Assembly (NCBI GenBank): GCA_900552465.1
Contig: URZO01000020.1
Coordinates: forward strand, 1-52,839
DNA length: 52,839 bases
Reading direction: 5' to 3'
Source: an uncultured Parabacteroides sp.
Lineage (GTDB): Bacteria > Bacteroidota > Bacteroidia > Bacteroidales > Tannerellaceae
How positions within the stretch are numbered: position 1 is the stretch's first letter; every line of letters begins with the position of its first letter. The notes under the pieces are model-generated. The model saw only the letters and a program-made list of their open reading frames with translations, was not told where the DNA came from and searched no databases. This document shows, one piece after another, positions 1 through 6,954 of the stretch. The position numbers and the translations under genes were made by a program.

Positions 1-1075
1 ACAGGTCAGAGTTTTCTTTTGTCAGCTTGCTGATGATATAAGCACGCTGTTCGCTTTTCTTGATCATCTTGAATTCGGCATCGTGTTTAGCCAGGAAGTC
101 GTTCAGTTCGGCGATCAGGCGTTTCATAGCCGGAACGAATTCGATCAGACCTTCGGGGATCAGCACCGTACCGAAGTTGTTACCGTCGGCAGCACGTTTT
201 GCAACGATTTCTGCGATATAGGTAACGATATCGTCCAGAGACATGTTTTTTGCTTCCACTTCTTCCGATACGATCGCGATGTTCGGCTGTGTCTGCAAAG
301 CACATTCCAGTGCGATGTGAGAAGCCGAGCGGCCCATCAGTTTGATGAAGTGCCAGTATTTCTGGGCTGAGTTACAGTCGCGCTGGATGTTACCAATCAC
401 TTCCGAATATACTTTACAAGCCGTGTCGAAACCGAAAGATGTTTCGATCTGTTCGTTCTTCAAGTCACCGTCGATCGTCTTCGGACAACCGATAACCTGT
501 ACACCGGCATTGATAGCTTTGTAATATTCAGCCAGCACACAAGCGTTTGTGTTAGAGTCGTCACCGCCGATAATAACCAGCGCCTTAATATCCAGTTCTT
601 TCAGGATTTCCAGACCCTTGTCGAACTGTTCTTTTGTTTCCAGTTTCGTACGGCCTGAACCGATCATATCGAAACCACCCGTGTTACGGTATTCGTCGAT
701 GATGTCAGCTGTCAGTTCCATATATTTATGATCGATCAGACCACCGGGTCCGAGGATAAAGCCATACAGACGAGAGTCTTTGTTAGTAGCCTTGATACCG
801 TCGAACAGACCGGCAATCACGTTATGACCGCCAGGAGCCTGACCACCGGAAAGGATCACACCAACGTTCATAGCCGGCATCGCTTTCTTCTCGCTACTCT
901 TTTCGAAAGTAACGACAGGCATTCCGTACGTGTTCGGGAACAATTTCTTGATTTCGTCCTGATCGGCAACTGATTGTGTGTACTCACCGTCAACGGCTTT
1001 TACAGCGCCTTTCAATGCAGCGGGAACCTTCGGCTGGTAAGCTGCTCTTGCAATTTGTAATGCACTCTTTGTCAT
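1..1075 (-). CDS. pfp: Pyrophosphate--fructose 6-phosphate 1-phosphotransferase (PPi-PFK), 3'-truncated by window edge
   Basis: The reading frame runs from an ATG at 1075 to the window edge, so about 358 N-terminal residues are visible and the C-terminus is missing. The family usually has about 550 residues. The enzyme interconverts fructose 6-phosphate and fructose 1,6-bisphosphate with PPi as phosphoryl donor, in cytoplasmic glycolysis and gluconeogenesis. Visible motifs are the nucleotide/PPi-loop type GGQAPGGHN, then GGDDSNTNA, and PKTIDGDLKN, the catalytic TIDGDL block whose preceding Lys is typical of PPi-dependent enzymes. An MGR motif follows. There is no signal peptide. A TATATTTG box (minus strand, 1134 to 1127) lies about 50 bases upstream and is the likely promoter. 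Function is assigned by motif recognition and is quite certain. Confidence 0.95.
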   Translation of the reverse strand, partial: MTKSALQIARAAYQPKVPAALKGAVKAVDGEYTQSVADQDEIKKLFPNTYGMPVVTFEKSSEKKAMPAMNVGVILSGGQAPGGHNVIAGLFDGIKATNKDSRLYGFILGPGGLIDHKYMELTADIIDEYRNTGGFDMIGSGRTKLETKEQFDKGLEILKELDIKALVIIGGDDSNTNACVLAEYYKAINAGVQVIGCPKTIDGDLKNEQIETSFGFDTACKVYSEVIGNIQRDCNSAQKYWHFIKLMGRSASHIALECALQTQPNIAIVSEEVEAKNMSLDDIVTYIAEIVAKRAADGNNFGTVLIPEGLIEFVPAMKRLIAELNDFLAKHDAEFKMIKKSEQRAYIISKLTKENSDL

Positions 1076-1126
1076 TTCTTAATCTGATTTATTTAGAAAT
1101 TATCTGATCCTTAATTAAAGGCGGTG

Positions 1127-1134
1127 CAAATATA
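1127..1134 (-). promoter_or_regulatory. Bacteroidetes -7 box for the PPi-PFK gene
   Basis: The minus strand reads TATATTTG here, a perfect match to the TAnnTTTG -7 consensus of Bacteroidetes housekeeping promoters. It is 52 bases upstream of the ATG at 1075. No clear -33 TTTG lies at the expected 19-21 base distance. Confidence 0.6.
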
Positions 1135-1196
1135 GAAATTTTTCGGTAATAGTGAAAGGGGATTTCGTATTTTTCAACGCACTTCTGAATAAAGGA

Positions 1197-1856
1197 TTAC
1201 CTCCAATCCATCCCCTTCTTTATTTTCTCCACAACTGTGGCAAACCTGTCAAAAGGCTCAATCCAGGCAGGGATATCTTTGTTGATCCATCCCATCACTT
1301 GAATTATCTCGTTATGGATAGCTTCTACTCTATCTAAATTCCAACAGATAGACTCATTATGGAAAATTCTATTTCTAAATGATCTCAAAGAATTCAGCGG
1401 AGCAGAAACAGTCCTTCTCTGTCGTAAATGTTTCGGGAGATAAGGAAAAGCACGACGAAGATCTTTCCATAATATGCGCTCATATTCACTGTTAAGCAGC
1501 GATACCCAAAAGCCCAAGGTAAGTTCTGCTATAACTTTAGATGCAAGAATAGGTTCATTACGTCCAGTAATTTGCTTTTGTGCCTGAGTAATGTATTTGT
1601 TTAGTCCCATAAGTCCCGGTGTTGTCGGAAAAACGGCGTACCAATCTTCCCTTCCTGTCATTGTCTGCAGTTCCCTACTTAATGCATTTCTTAAAGCAAC
1701 TTCAAATGTGGATAGCGAAACATAAAAAGACTCAGACAATTCAATATTGCATTGATAGTGTAAGATTGCTTTCTGTTCATCTCGATTAGATTTAAAGTAT
1801 CTTTCCATTCGCTTGGTGGAAAAAACTTTTTCAAAAAATTGTTTGTTATACGTCAT
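1197..1856 (-). CDS. Abi-like HEPN-domain protein (AbiF/AbiD-like), candidate RNase toxin
   Basis: This 219-residue cytoplasmic protein has no signal peptide or membrane segment. Its C-terminal half carries LRSFRNRIFHNESI (about residues 156-169), which contains the R-x4-H motif of HEPN ribonucleases in the Abi-like family. It is preceded by LGFWVSLLNSEYERILW, typical of the same family. Known members act in abortive phage infection, and AbiF proteins are reported to pair with a conserved non-coding RNA that acts as antitoxin. Here a small divergent RNA (about 1879-1935) starts from a promoter whose -33 box lies inside codons 4-5 of this gene. The RNA is antisense to the mRNA leader. The gene's own -7 box (TACTTTTG, 2036 to 2029) gives a leader of about 165 bases. 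It is shorter than typical AbiF (about 300 residues), so it could be a distinct subfamily. The HEPN call is firm and the toxin role is inferred. Confidence 0.75.
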   Translation of the reverse strand: MTYNKQFFEKVFSTKRMERYFKSNRDEQKAILHYQCNIELSESFYVSLSTFEVALRNALSRELQTMTGREDWYAVFPTTPGLMGLNKYITQAQKQITGRNEPILASKVIAELTLGFWVSLLNSEYERILWKDLRRAFPYLPKHLRQRRTVSAPLNSLRSFRNRIFHNESICWNLDRVEAIHNEIIQVMGWINKDIPAWIEPFDRFATVVEKIKKGMDWR

Positions 1857-1872
1857 AATAAGGTTATCTTTG
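1842..1872 (+). promoter_or_regulatory. Promoter of the divergent small RNA
   Basis: TTTG at 1842-1845 and TATCTTTG at 1865-1872 are separated by exactly 19 bases. This matches the Bacteroidetes consensus of -33 TTTG, 19-21 bases, then -7 TAnnTTTG. It is the best complete promoter seen in the window. It overlaps the first codons of the Abi-like gene on the opposite strand and points away from that gene. Confidence 0.75.
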
Positions 1873-1878
1873 CAGTGC

Positions 1879-1935
1879 AGTCCCGGTAATTCCTCTCCCA
1901 GATATTAGATGCTGGTGATGAATCCGGGTTTTTTT
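1879..1935 (+). ncRNA. Candidate small structured RNA, possible RNA antitoxin of the Abi-like gene
   Basis: Transcription from the promoter at 1842-1872 would start near 1877-1880. Bases 1882-1928 fold into one hairpin: CCCGG (1882-1886) pairs with CCGGG (1924-1928), a two-base bulge follows, ATTC (1889-1892) pairs with GAAT (1920-1923), and an inner CCAG (1898-1901) pairs with CTGG (1912-1915). Seven T residues follow at 1929-1935, so the hairpin also serves as an intrinsic terminator. No ORF fits. The RNA would be about 57 bases long and fully antisense to the leader of the Abi-like mRNA. Its match to the published abiF RNA motif could not be tested here. Confidence 0.6.
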
Positions 1936-2028
1936 ATGTCTACACATATAGTTAATAAACCAGATAAAGAAGTTTCCACTGATTTTTTAGCAACATAGTT
2001 AAAAGATCTGGTAGATTCTAATGTGATA

Positions 2029-2059
2029 CAAAAGTAGAGATAAACATTAAGAAAAACAA
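2029..2059 (-). promoter_or_regulatory. Promoter of the Abi-like gene
   Basis: On the minus strand TACTTTTG (2036 to 2029) matches TAnnTTTG, and a TTG (2059 to 2057) lies 20 bases upstream as a -33 element. The start site would be near 2022, giving an mRNA leader of about 165 bases that spans the complement of the small RNA. Confidence 0.5.
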
Positions 2060-2080
2060 GGAACACAGCAAGAAGTATAA

Positions 2081-2153
2081 GAAAACGCTGATTAAGCGGA
2101 TCTAAACGGATTTAATATTGCGATCCGTTAAAATCAGCTTAATCAGCGTTTTC
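2081..2153. repeat. REP-like imperfect palindrome
   Basis: A 17-base arm at 2081-2097 (GAAAACGCTGATTAAGC) is perfectly complementary to 2137-2153. An inner AACGGAT (2105-2111) pairs with ATCCGTT (2123-2129). The element sits between the Abi-like promoter and the 3' end of the first GH92 gene. From memory, similar GCTGATTAA palindromes are dispersed in Bacteroidales genomes. It may also act as a transcription barrier for the GH92 operon. Confidence 0.65.
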
Positions 2154-2167
2154 TCTATATCTGCATC

Positions 2168-4492
2168 CTAATCTATAACAGGTTTCTGATAAAGCATCGT
2201 CTTTCCCTGAGTCGACAATGAAGTCGGGCGGGCATCGAGGGAGGTGGCGCGCTTGTAGTTCGGCTTGCTGCTCATGACGAAATGCAGGGTGATTCCGGGC
2301 TGCACGTCTTCGTAGGTCAGATAGGATTTATCGTACTTCTTGCCGTTGACATACAATTCTTTTACGTAGACATTCTCCTTGGACCAGTTTTCCGTTGTCA
2401 TCCGGATCTCTTTCCCGTTGCTCATCCGGATCGAGAGCGCCTCGACACATGGAGATCCTATATTATAGATGTTGCTGGACGGAGCCACCGGATAAAAACC
2501 GGCGCAGTTGAACATATACCAGGCCGACATCTGCCCGCAATCGTCATTGCCGCTCAGCGAACCCGGTTCGTTTCCATAAAAACGGTCGACGATTTCGCGT
2601 ATCCACTTCTGGCATTTCCAGGGCTGGCCCAGGTAATTATAGAGATAGGCGACATGATGGCAAGGTTCATTCCCATGCCAGTAACCGCCGATACGTCCCT
2701 GAATATCGTGTGCACCCGGGATATCTTCAGGCAGTTCCACCGTAAACAGTTCATCCAGTCGTTTCTCGAAAAGCTTCTTGCCGGCCAGGTTGATATATCC
2801 CTGCACATCGTGCGGGACAGACCAGGTATATTGCATGGTAAATCCTTCCGTAATGTCTCCCCAGCCGTTCACCGAACCCGGTCCCTGATAAGCGATCGGA
2901 GAAAACGGAGTACGCCAGTTGCCCTGGCTGTCACGACCGCGCATGTATTTCGTTTCCGGATCGACCAGCGTCTGGTAAGACAAAGAACGGTTCAGGAAAT
3001 ACTGATAATCATCCGTTTTTCCCAATGTTTTAGCCGCCTGCGCAATGCAATAGTCATCGTAGGCATATTCCAGCGTCTTGGAAACAGATTCGGCTTCTTT
3101 GTCAAAGGGGACATATCCATCGCGGATATAATCGGGCAGGCAATCATAATGCTTGTTTAGAGCCGTCGTCTTCATCGCTTCGTAGGCCCGTTCGTAATCG
3201 AAACCCTTGACTCCTTTGACAATCATATCCGCCAAGACAGAGACAGCATGATAACCGATCATGCACCAGGTCTCATTGCCGTAAAAAGACCAGACAGGCA
3301 GCATCTTCTCGAGACTTTTGTCGTAATGAGCCAGCATGGAATTGGCAATATCGGCATTCACATCCTGATGCACCAGATTAAACCAGGGATGCAAGGCCCG
3401 GTAAGTGTCCCATAAGGAAAGAGTCGTATAATTCGTAAAGCCTTCGGCCCGTTCGATGTTCTTGTCCAACCCTCTGAAGCTGCCGTCGGAATCCTGGAAT
3501 ACAAAGGGATGCAAGGCCGCATGATAGGCAGAGGTATAGAACGTCTCTTTCGTTTTCCGGTCTGCCGTTACCCGGTACTTCTGCAATTCTTTTTCCCACA
3601 GATCCACGCCTTTATCTTTCAGGCCGTCGAATGTCAAGCCGTCCAATTCCTGCATATTCCGCATAGCTCCGGCTGTGCTGACCGAAGAAATCGAAGTCTT
3701 TACAGTCACCACCTCTCCTTCTTCCGTTGCAAAAGAAAGGCAAGCCATCAGTTTTTTCCCCCACGCCTCGCGGTCACTTCTGAAACGGGACGTGTTATAG
3801 ATCACCGGCTTTTTATCCTGCATGATGCGCAGACCGTCCAACTTCTTGGAAAAGACTGCCGTAAAATAGATATGGCGTTCCGGCCCCCACCCTTTCACCA
3901 ACTTATAGCCTGTCAGGGTCGAATCGTTCTCTACGCGGAGGTTGGCCCATTCACATTTCTGCCATAAAGTATGGTCCATATCGATCATGATAAAAGACTT
4001 GTCTGATTTCGGATAGGTAAACCGTAGCATTCCACTCCGCAATCCGGAGGTCATTTCCGCTTTTACCCCATAATCCAGTAATTGGACGGCATAATAATTC
4101 GGGGACGCCCACTCTTTATCATGCGTATAGCGGGAACGATAACCCTCATCGGGATTTTCCCGGCTTCCCGGTTCCAGCTTCATCTCACCGGTTCCCGGAA
4201 TAAACAGGAAATCGCCCAGGTCGGGAATCCCCGTCCCACTGAGATGCGTCAGGCTGAATCCCTGGATAGAAGTATGGTTGTATTTATATCCGGCCGCCGC
4301 GTCATAGTACTTGTCGTCCGTATCGGGACTGATCTGGATACCGCCGAACGGAATCTGCGCCCCGGGATATACATTACCATAACCGTCCGTTCCCACCAGC
4401 GGCCTGACATATTCCGTCAGTTTCTCATTTTGGGCCATGCCGGAGAATGCCAAACATGACATGGCTATAAAAGTGCAAATTCGTAATTTCAT
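2168..4492 (-). CDS. GH92 family alpha-mannosidase (a)
   Basis: This is an exported calcium-dependent exo-alpha-mannosidase of family GH92, about 774 residues. I chose the ATG at 4492 over an upstream ATG at 4552 because it begins a clean signal peptide (MKLRICTFIAMSCLAFSGMAQ). Family blocks are YVRPLVGTDGYGNVYPGAQIPFGGIQ near the N-terminus, HGNEP with the catalytic-acid Glu at about residue 609, and GNDDCGQMSAWYMF near the catalytic base. It is the last gene of the run and is separated from the previous GH92 gene by 157 bases that hold a palindrome (4576-4627), so its expression may be partly uncoupled. The linkage specificity (alpha-1,2, 1,3, 1,4 or 1,6) cannot be read from sequence alone. 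Confidence 0.93.
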   Translation of the reverse strand: MKLRICTFIAMSCLAFSGMAQNEKLTEYVRPLVGTDGYGNVYPGAQIPFGGIQISPDTDDKYYDAAAGYKYNHTSIQGFSLTHLSGTGIPDLGDFLFIPGTGEMKLEPGSRENPDEGYRSRYTHDKEWASPNYYAVQLLDYGVKAEMTSGLRSGMLRFTYPKSDKSFIMIDMDHTLWQKCEWANLRVENDSTLTGYKLVKGWGPERHIYFTAVFSKKLDGLRIMQDKKPVIYNTSRFRSDREAWGKKLMACLSFATEEGEVVTVKTSISSVSTAGAMRNMQELDGLTFDGLKDKGVDLWEKELQKYRVTADRKTKETFYTSAYHAALHPFVFQDSDGSFRGLDKNIERAEGFTNYTTLSLWDTYRALHPWFNLVHQDVNADIANSMLAHYDKSLEKMLPVWSFYGNETWCMIGYHAVSVLADMIVKGVKGFDYERAYEAMKTTALNKHYDCLPDYIRDGYVPFDKEAESVSKTLEYAYDDYCIAQAAKTLGKTDDYQYFLNRSLSYQTLVDPETKYMRGRDSQGNWRTPFSPIAYQGPGSVNGWGDITEGFTMQYTWSVPHDVQGYINLAGKKLFEKRLDELFTVELPEDIPGAHDIQGRIGGYWHGNEPCHHVAYLYNYLGQPWKCQKWIREIVDRFYGNEPGSLSGNDDCGQMSAWYMFNCAGFYPVAPSSNIYNIGSPCVEALSIRMSNGKEIRMTTENWSKENVYVKELYVNGKKYDKSYLTYEDVQPGITLHFVMSSKPNYKRATSLDARPTSLSTQGKTMLYQKPVID

Positions 4493-4575
4493 ATCTAAAC
4501 AATTATCATTTGTCATTGAAAAACAAAAGGGACTATCTGAAGAAATATCCAAATAGCCCCCTTGATTATAGTTAT

Positions 4576-4627
4576 GCTGAAAGACCTATTATAATTAAGT
4601 GCTTGTTTAATAATTCATTCTTTCAGC
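4576..4627 (-). repeat. Palindromic intergenic element, copy 1
   Basis: GCTGAAAGA (4576-4584) is complementary to TCTTTCAGC (4619-4627). The interior holds ATAATTAAGTGCT (4591-4603), which is also found in a second palindrome at 10701-10762. Both copies lie just 3' of a minus-strand gene stop codon, here 23 bases after the GH92 gene ending at 4650. It may be a weak terminator or an mRNA-stabilising or processing element. Confidence 0.55.
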
Positions 4628-4649
4628 TAATCTATATGCATTCGGCTTG

Positions 4650-6938
4650 TTATTTACCCAATTCTTTGGAGAATGAGTAAGGCGCATCGCTATCTTGTGT
4701 CCCCCGGCTCTGATTCGGAACAGGCGACATCGTGTAGTTGACCGTCATGCCACGCAACAGGTCACCATGAGACAGGTAATTTCTCGTATAATTCTTGCCG
4801 TTGACCTTCATGGCCGAGATATAACGGTTAGCCTGGCTGTTATTGCCGGCCTTGATCACAACCTTCTTGCCATTCTCCAGGTTCAGGGTGACACCCTTGA
4901 AAAGAGGAGAGCCTAAGATATACTGGTCCGAACCCGGACAAACCGGATAGAAGCCTAAAGCGGAGAAAACATACCAGGCGGAAGTCTGGCCGTTGTCTTC
5001 ATCCCCGCAATAACCGTCGGGAGTAGCGAAATAGAGTTTATCCATCACTTCACGCACCCAATACTGGGCCTTCCAAGGTTCACCGGAATAGTTATACATA
5101 TATATCATGTGCTGGATCGGCTGGTTGCCATGCGCATAGTTACCCATATTCATAATCTGCATTTCGCGGATTTCATGGATCACGCCGCCATAATAGCTGT
5201 CATCGAACAAGGGCGGCACATTGAACACGGAATCCATCATTGCGTTAAAACCGGCCTTTCCTCCCATCAGATCGATCAGTCCCTGCGGGTCATGGAACAC
5301 AGACCAGGTATAATGCCAGCTATTTCCTTCCGTAAAGGCATCCCCCCACTTCAGCGGGTTGAACGGAGACTGGAATGTTCCGTCTGCATTACGGCCACGC
5401 ATCAGTTTGGTTTCCTTGTCGAACAGATTCTTATAGTTCATCGCATGTTTAGCGAATATAGCAATTTCCGATTCCGGCTTACCCAAAGCCTGGCCTAATT
5501 TGTAGATAGCCCAGTCGTCGTAAGCGTATTCCAGCGTGCGGGCAGCACTCTCATTGATCTTTACATCGTAAGGTACATATCCTAATTCATTATAATATTT
5601 ATATCCCAGACGTCCGGTAGACGAAACCTTCGGATGCACGTTGTTGGCACCATGTACGACAGCTTCCCAGAGTGTTTCGATATCATATCCGCGAAGCCCT
5701 TTCAGGTAAGCATCCGCCACAATAGAAGCCGAGTTGTTGCCGACCATACAGCCGCGATGACCCGGGCTCGCCCATTCGGGAAGGAAGCCGCTCTCCTTAT
5801 ATGCATTGACAAGACCTTCCTGCATCTTCGTATTCATAGACGGATACATCAGGTTCAGGAACGGGAACAGGCAACGGAATGTATCCCAGAAGCCGGTATC
5901 GGTAAACATATAACCCGGCAACACTTCGCCGTTGTACGGACTATAATGCACGACTTTGCCGTTTGCATCCAGTTCATAGAAGCTACGCGGGAAAAGCAGT
6001 GAACGGTACAGGCAGGAATAGAACGTACGCAGTTTGTCCACGTCATTATCTTCTACAGCGATGCGTCCTAACGTCTCGTTCCAAACCTGACAGCCGGCAT
6101 CTGCAATCTGGTCGAACGAACGGTCACCCAATTCCTTCAGGTTCAGTTCAGCCTGTTCGGGGCTGATAAATGAAGAAGCGACACGGGCATGTACGATCTC
6201 GCCCTTATGAGTAGGGAAGCCGATAATAGCACCCGTATGGTTTTCCTGCGCTTCAGTCTCACCCTTACGGATTTCACTGTCACCGACTGTTGCTTTATAA
6301 GTGAACGGTTTGTCGAATACAACTACAAAATAGTTACGGAAGTTCTTGGGAACACCGCCGCTGTTACGGGTCGTATAACCGACAATCTTGTTTTCTTCTG
6401 GAATGATCTTGATATAAGAGCCACGATCGAAAGCATCTACAATCACATACGATTTATCTGTTTCGGGGAATGTAAAACGGAACATGGCGGCACGTTCTGT
6501 CGGTGTGATTTCCGTCACGACATCATGATCGGCCAGATACACCCGGTAATAATTCGGTTTCGCCACCTCCGCCTTATGTGAGAACCAACTGGCACGCTTA
6601 TCCTGGTCGAATACTACCTTACCGGTAATCGGCATAATGGCAAACTGGCCGTAGTCGTTAATCCAGGGACTGGGCTGATGCGTTTGTTTGAAACCACGGA
6701 TTTTGTCCGCATCGTACGTATATGCCCAGCCATCACCCATCTTGCCGGTCTGGGGCATCCAGAAATTCATACCCCACGGCATCGCAATTGCCGGATAGGT
6801 ATTACCCGTCGACAGGGATATTTTTGACTGGCTTCCGACCAGCGGATTGACGTAATCCACCAGCTCTGTCTTGTCAGCCGCCACCGCAGTAAAAAGGCTA
6901 CTGCAAAGCGTGACAGCTAAAATAAATAATTTCTTCAT
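4650..6938 (-). CDS. GH92 family enzyme (b) with Gln in place of the catalytic acid
   Basis: This 762-residue exported protein has a signal peptide (MKKLFILAVTLCSSLFTAVAA) and clear GH92 blocks: VNPLVGSQ, MPWGMNFWMPQTGKMGDGW, and GDEDNGQTSAWYVFSALGFYPVCPG. The motif that reads HGNEP in its two neighbours reads HGNQP here, with codon CAG at residue 606, so the usual general-acid Glu is absent. In GH92, Gln at this position has been linked to cleavage of mannose-1-phosphate-6-mannose caps, where the leaving group needs no protonation. The Asp pair region is also GDED rather than GNDD. The likely activity is mannosyl-phosphate uncapping or a related unusual mannosidase. The start is 17 bases after the stop of the upstream GH92 gene, in one operon. 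Confidence 0.9.
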   Translation of the reverse strand: MKKLFILAVTLCSSLFTAVAADKTELVDYVNPLVGSQSKISLSTGNTYPAIAMPWGMNFWMPQTGKMGDGWAYTYDADKIRGFKQTHQPSPWINDYGQFAIMPITGKVVFDQDKRASWFSHKAEVAKPNYYRVYLADHDVVTEITPTERAAMFRFTFPETDKSYVIVDAFDRGSYIKIIPEENKIVGYTTRNSGGVPKNFRNYFVVVFDKPFTYKATVGDSEIRKGETEAQENHTGAIIGFPTHKGEIVHARVASSFISPEQAELNLKELGDRSFDQIADAGCQVWNETLGRIAVEDNDVDKLRTFYSCLYRSLLFPRSFYELDANGKVVHYSPYNGEVLPGYMFTDTGFWDTFRCLFPFLNLMYPSMNTKMQEGLVNAYKESGFLPEWASPGHRGCMVGNNSASIVADAYLKGLRGYDIETLWEAVVHGANNVHPKVSSTGRLGYKYYNELGYVPYDVKINESAARTLEYAYDDWAIYKLGQALGKPESEIAIFAKHAMNYKNLFDKETKLMRGRNADGTFQSPFNPLKWGDAFTEGNSWHYTWSVFHDPQGLIDLMGGKAGFNAMMDSVFNVPPLFDDSYYGGVIHEIREMQIMNMGNYAHGNQPIQHMIYMYNYSGEPWKAQYWVREVMDKLYFATPDGYCGDEDNGQTSAWYVFSALGFYPVCPGSDQYILGSPLFKGVTLNLENGKKVVIKAGNNSQANRYISAMKVNGKNYTRNYLSHGDLLRGMTVNYTMSPVPNQSRGTQDSDAPYSFSKELGK

Positions 6939-6954
6939 GGATAGAATATTTTAA

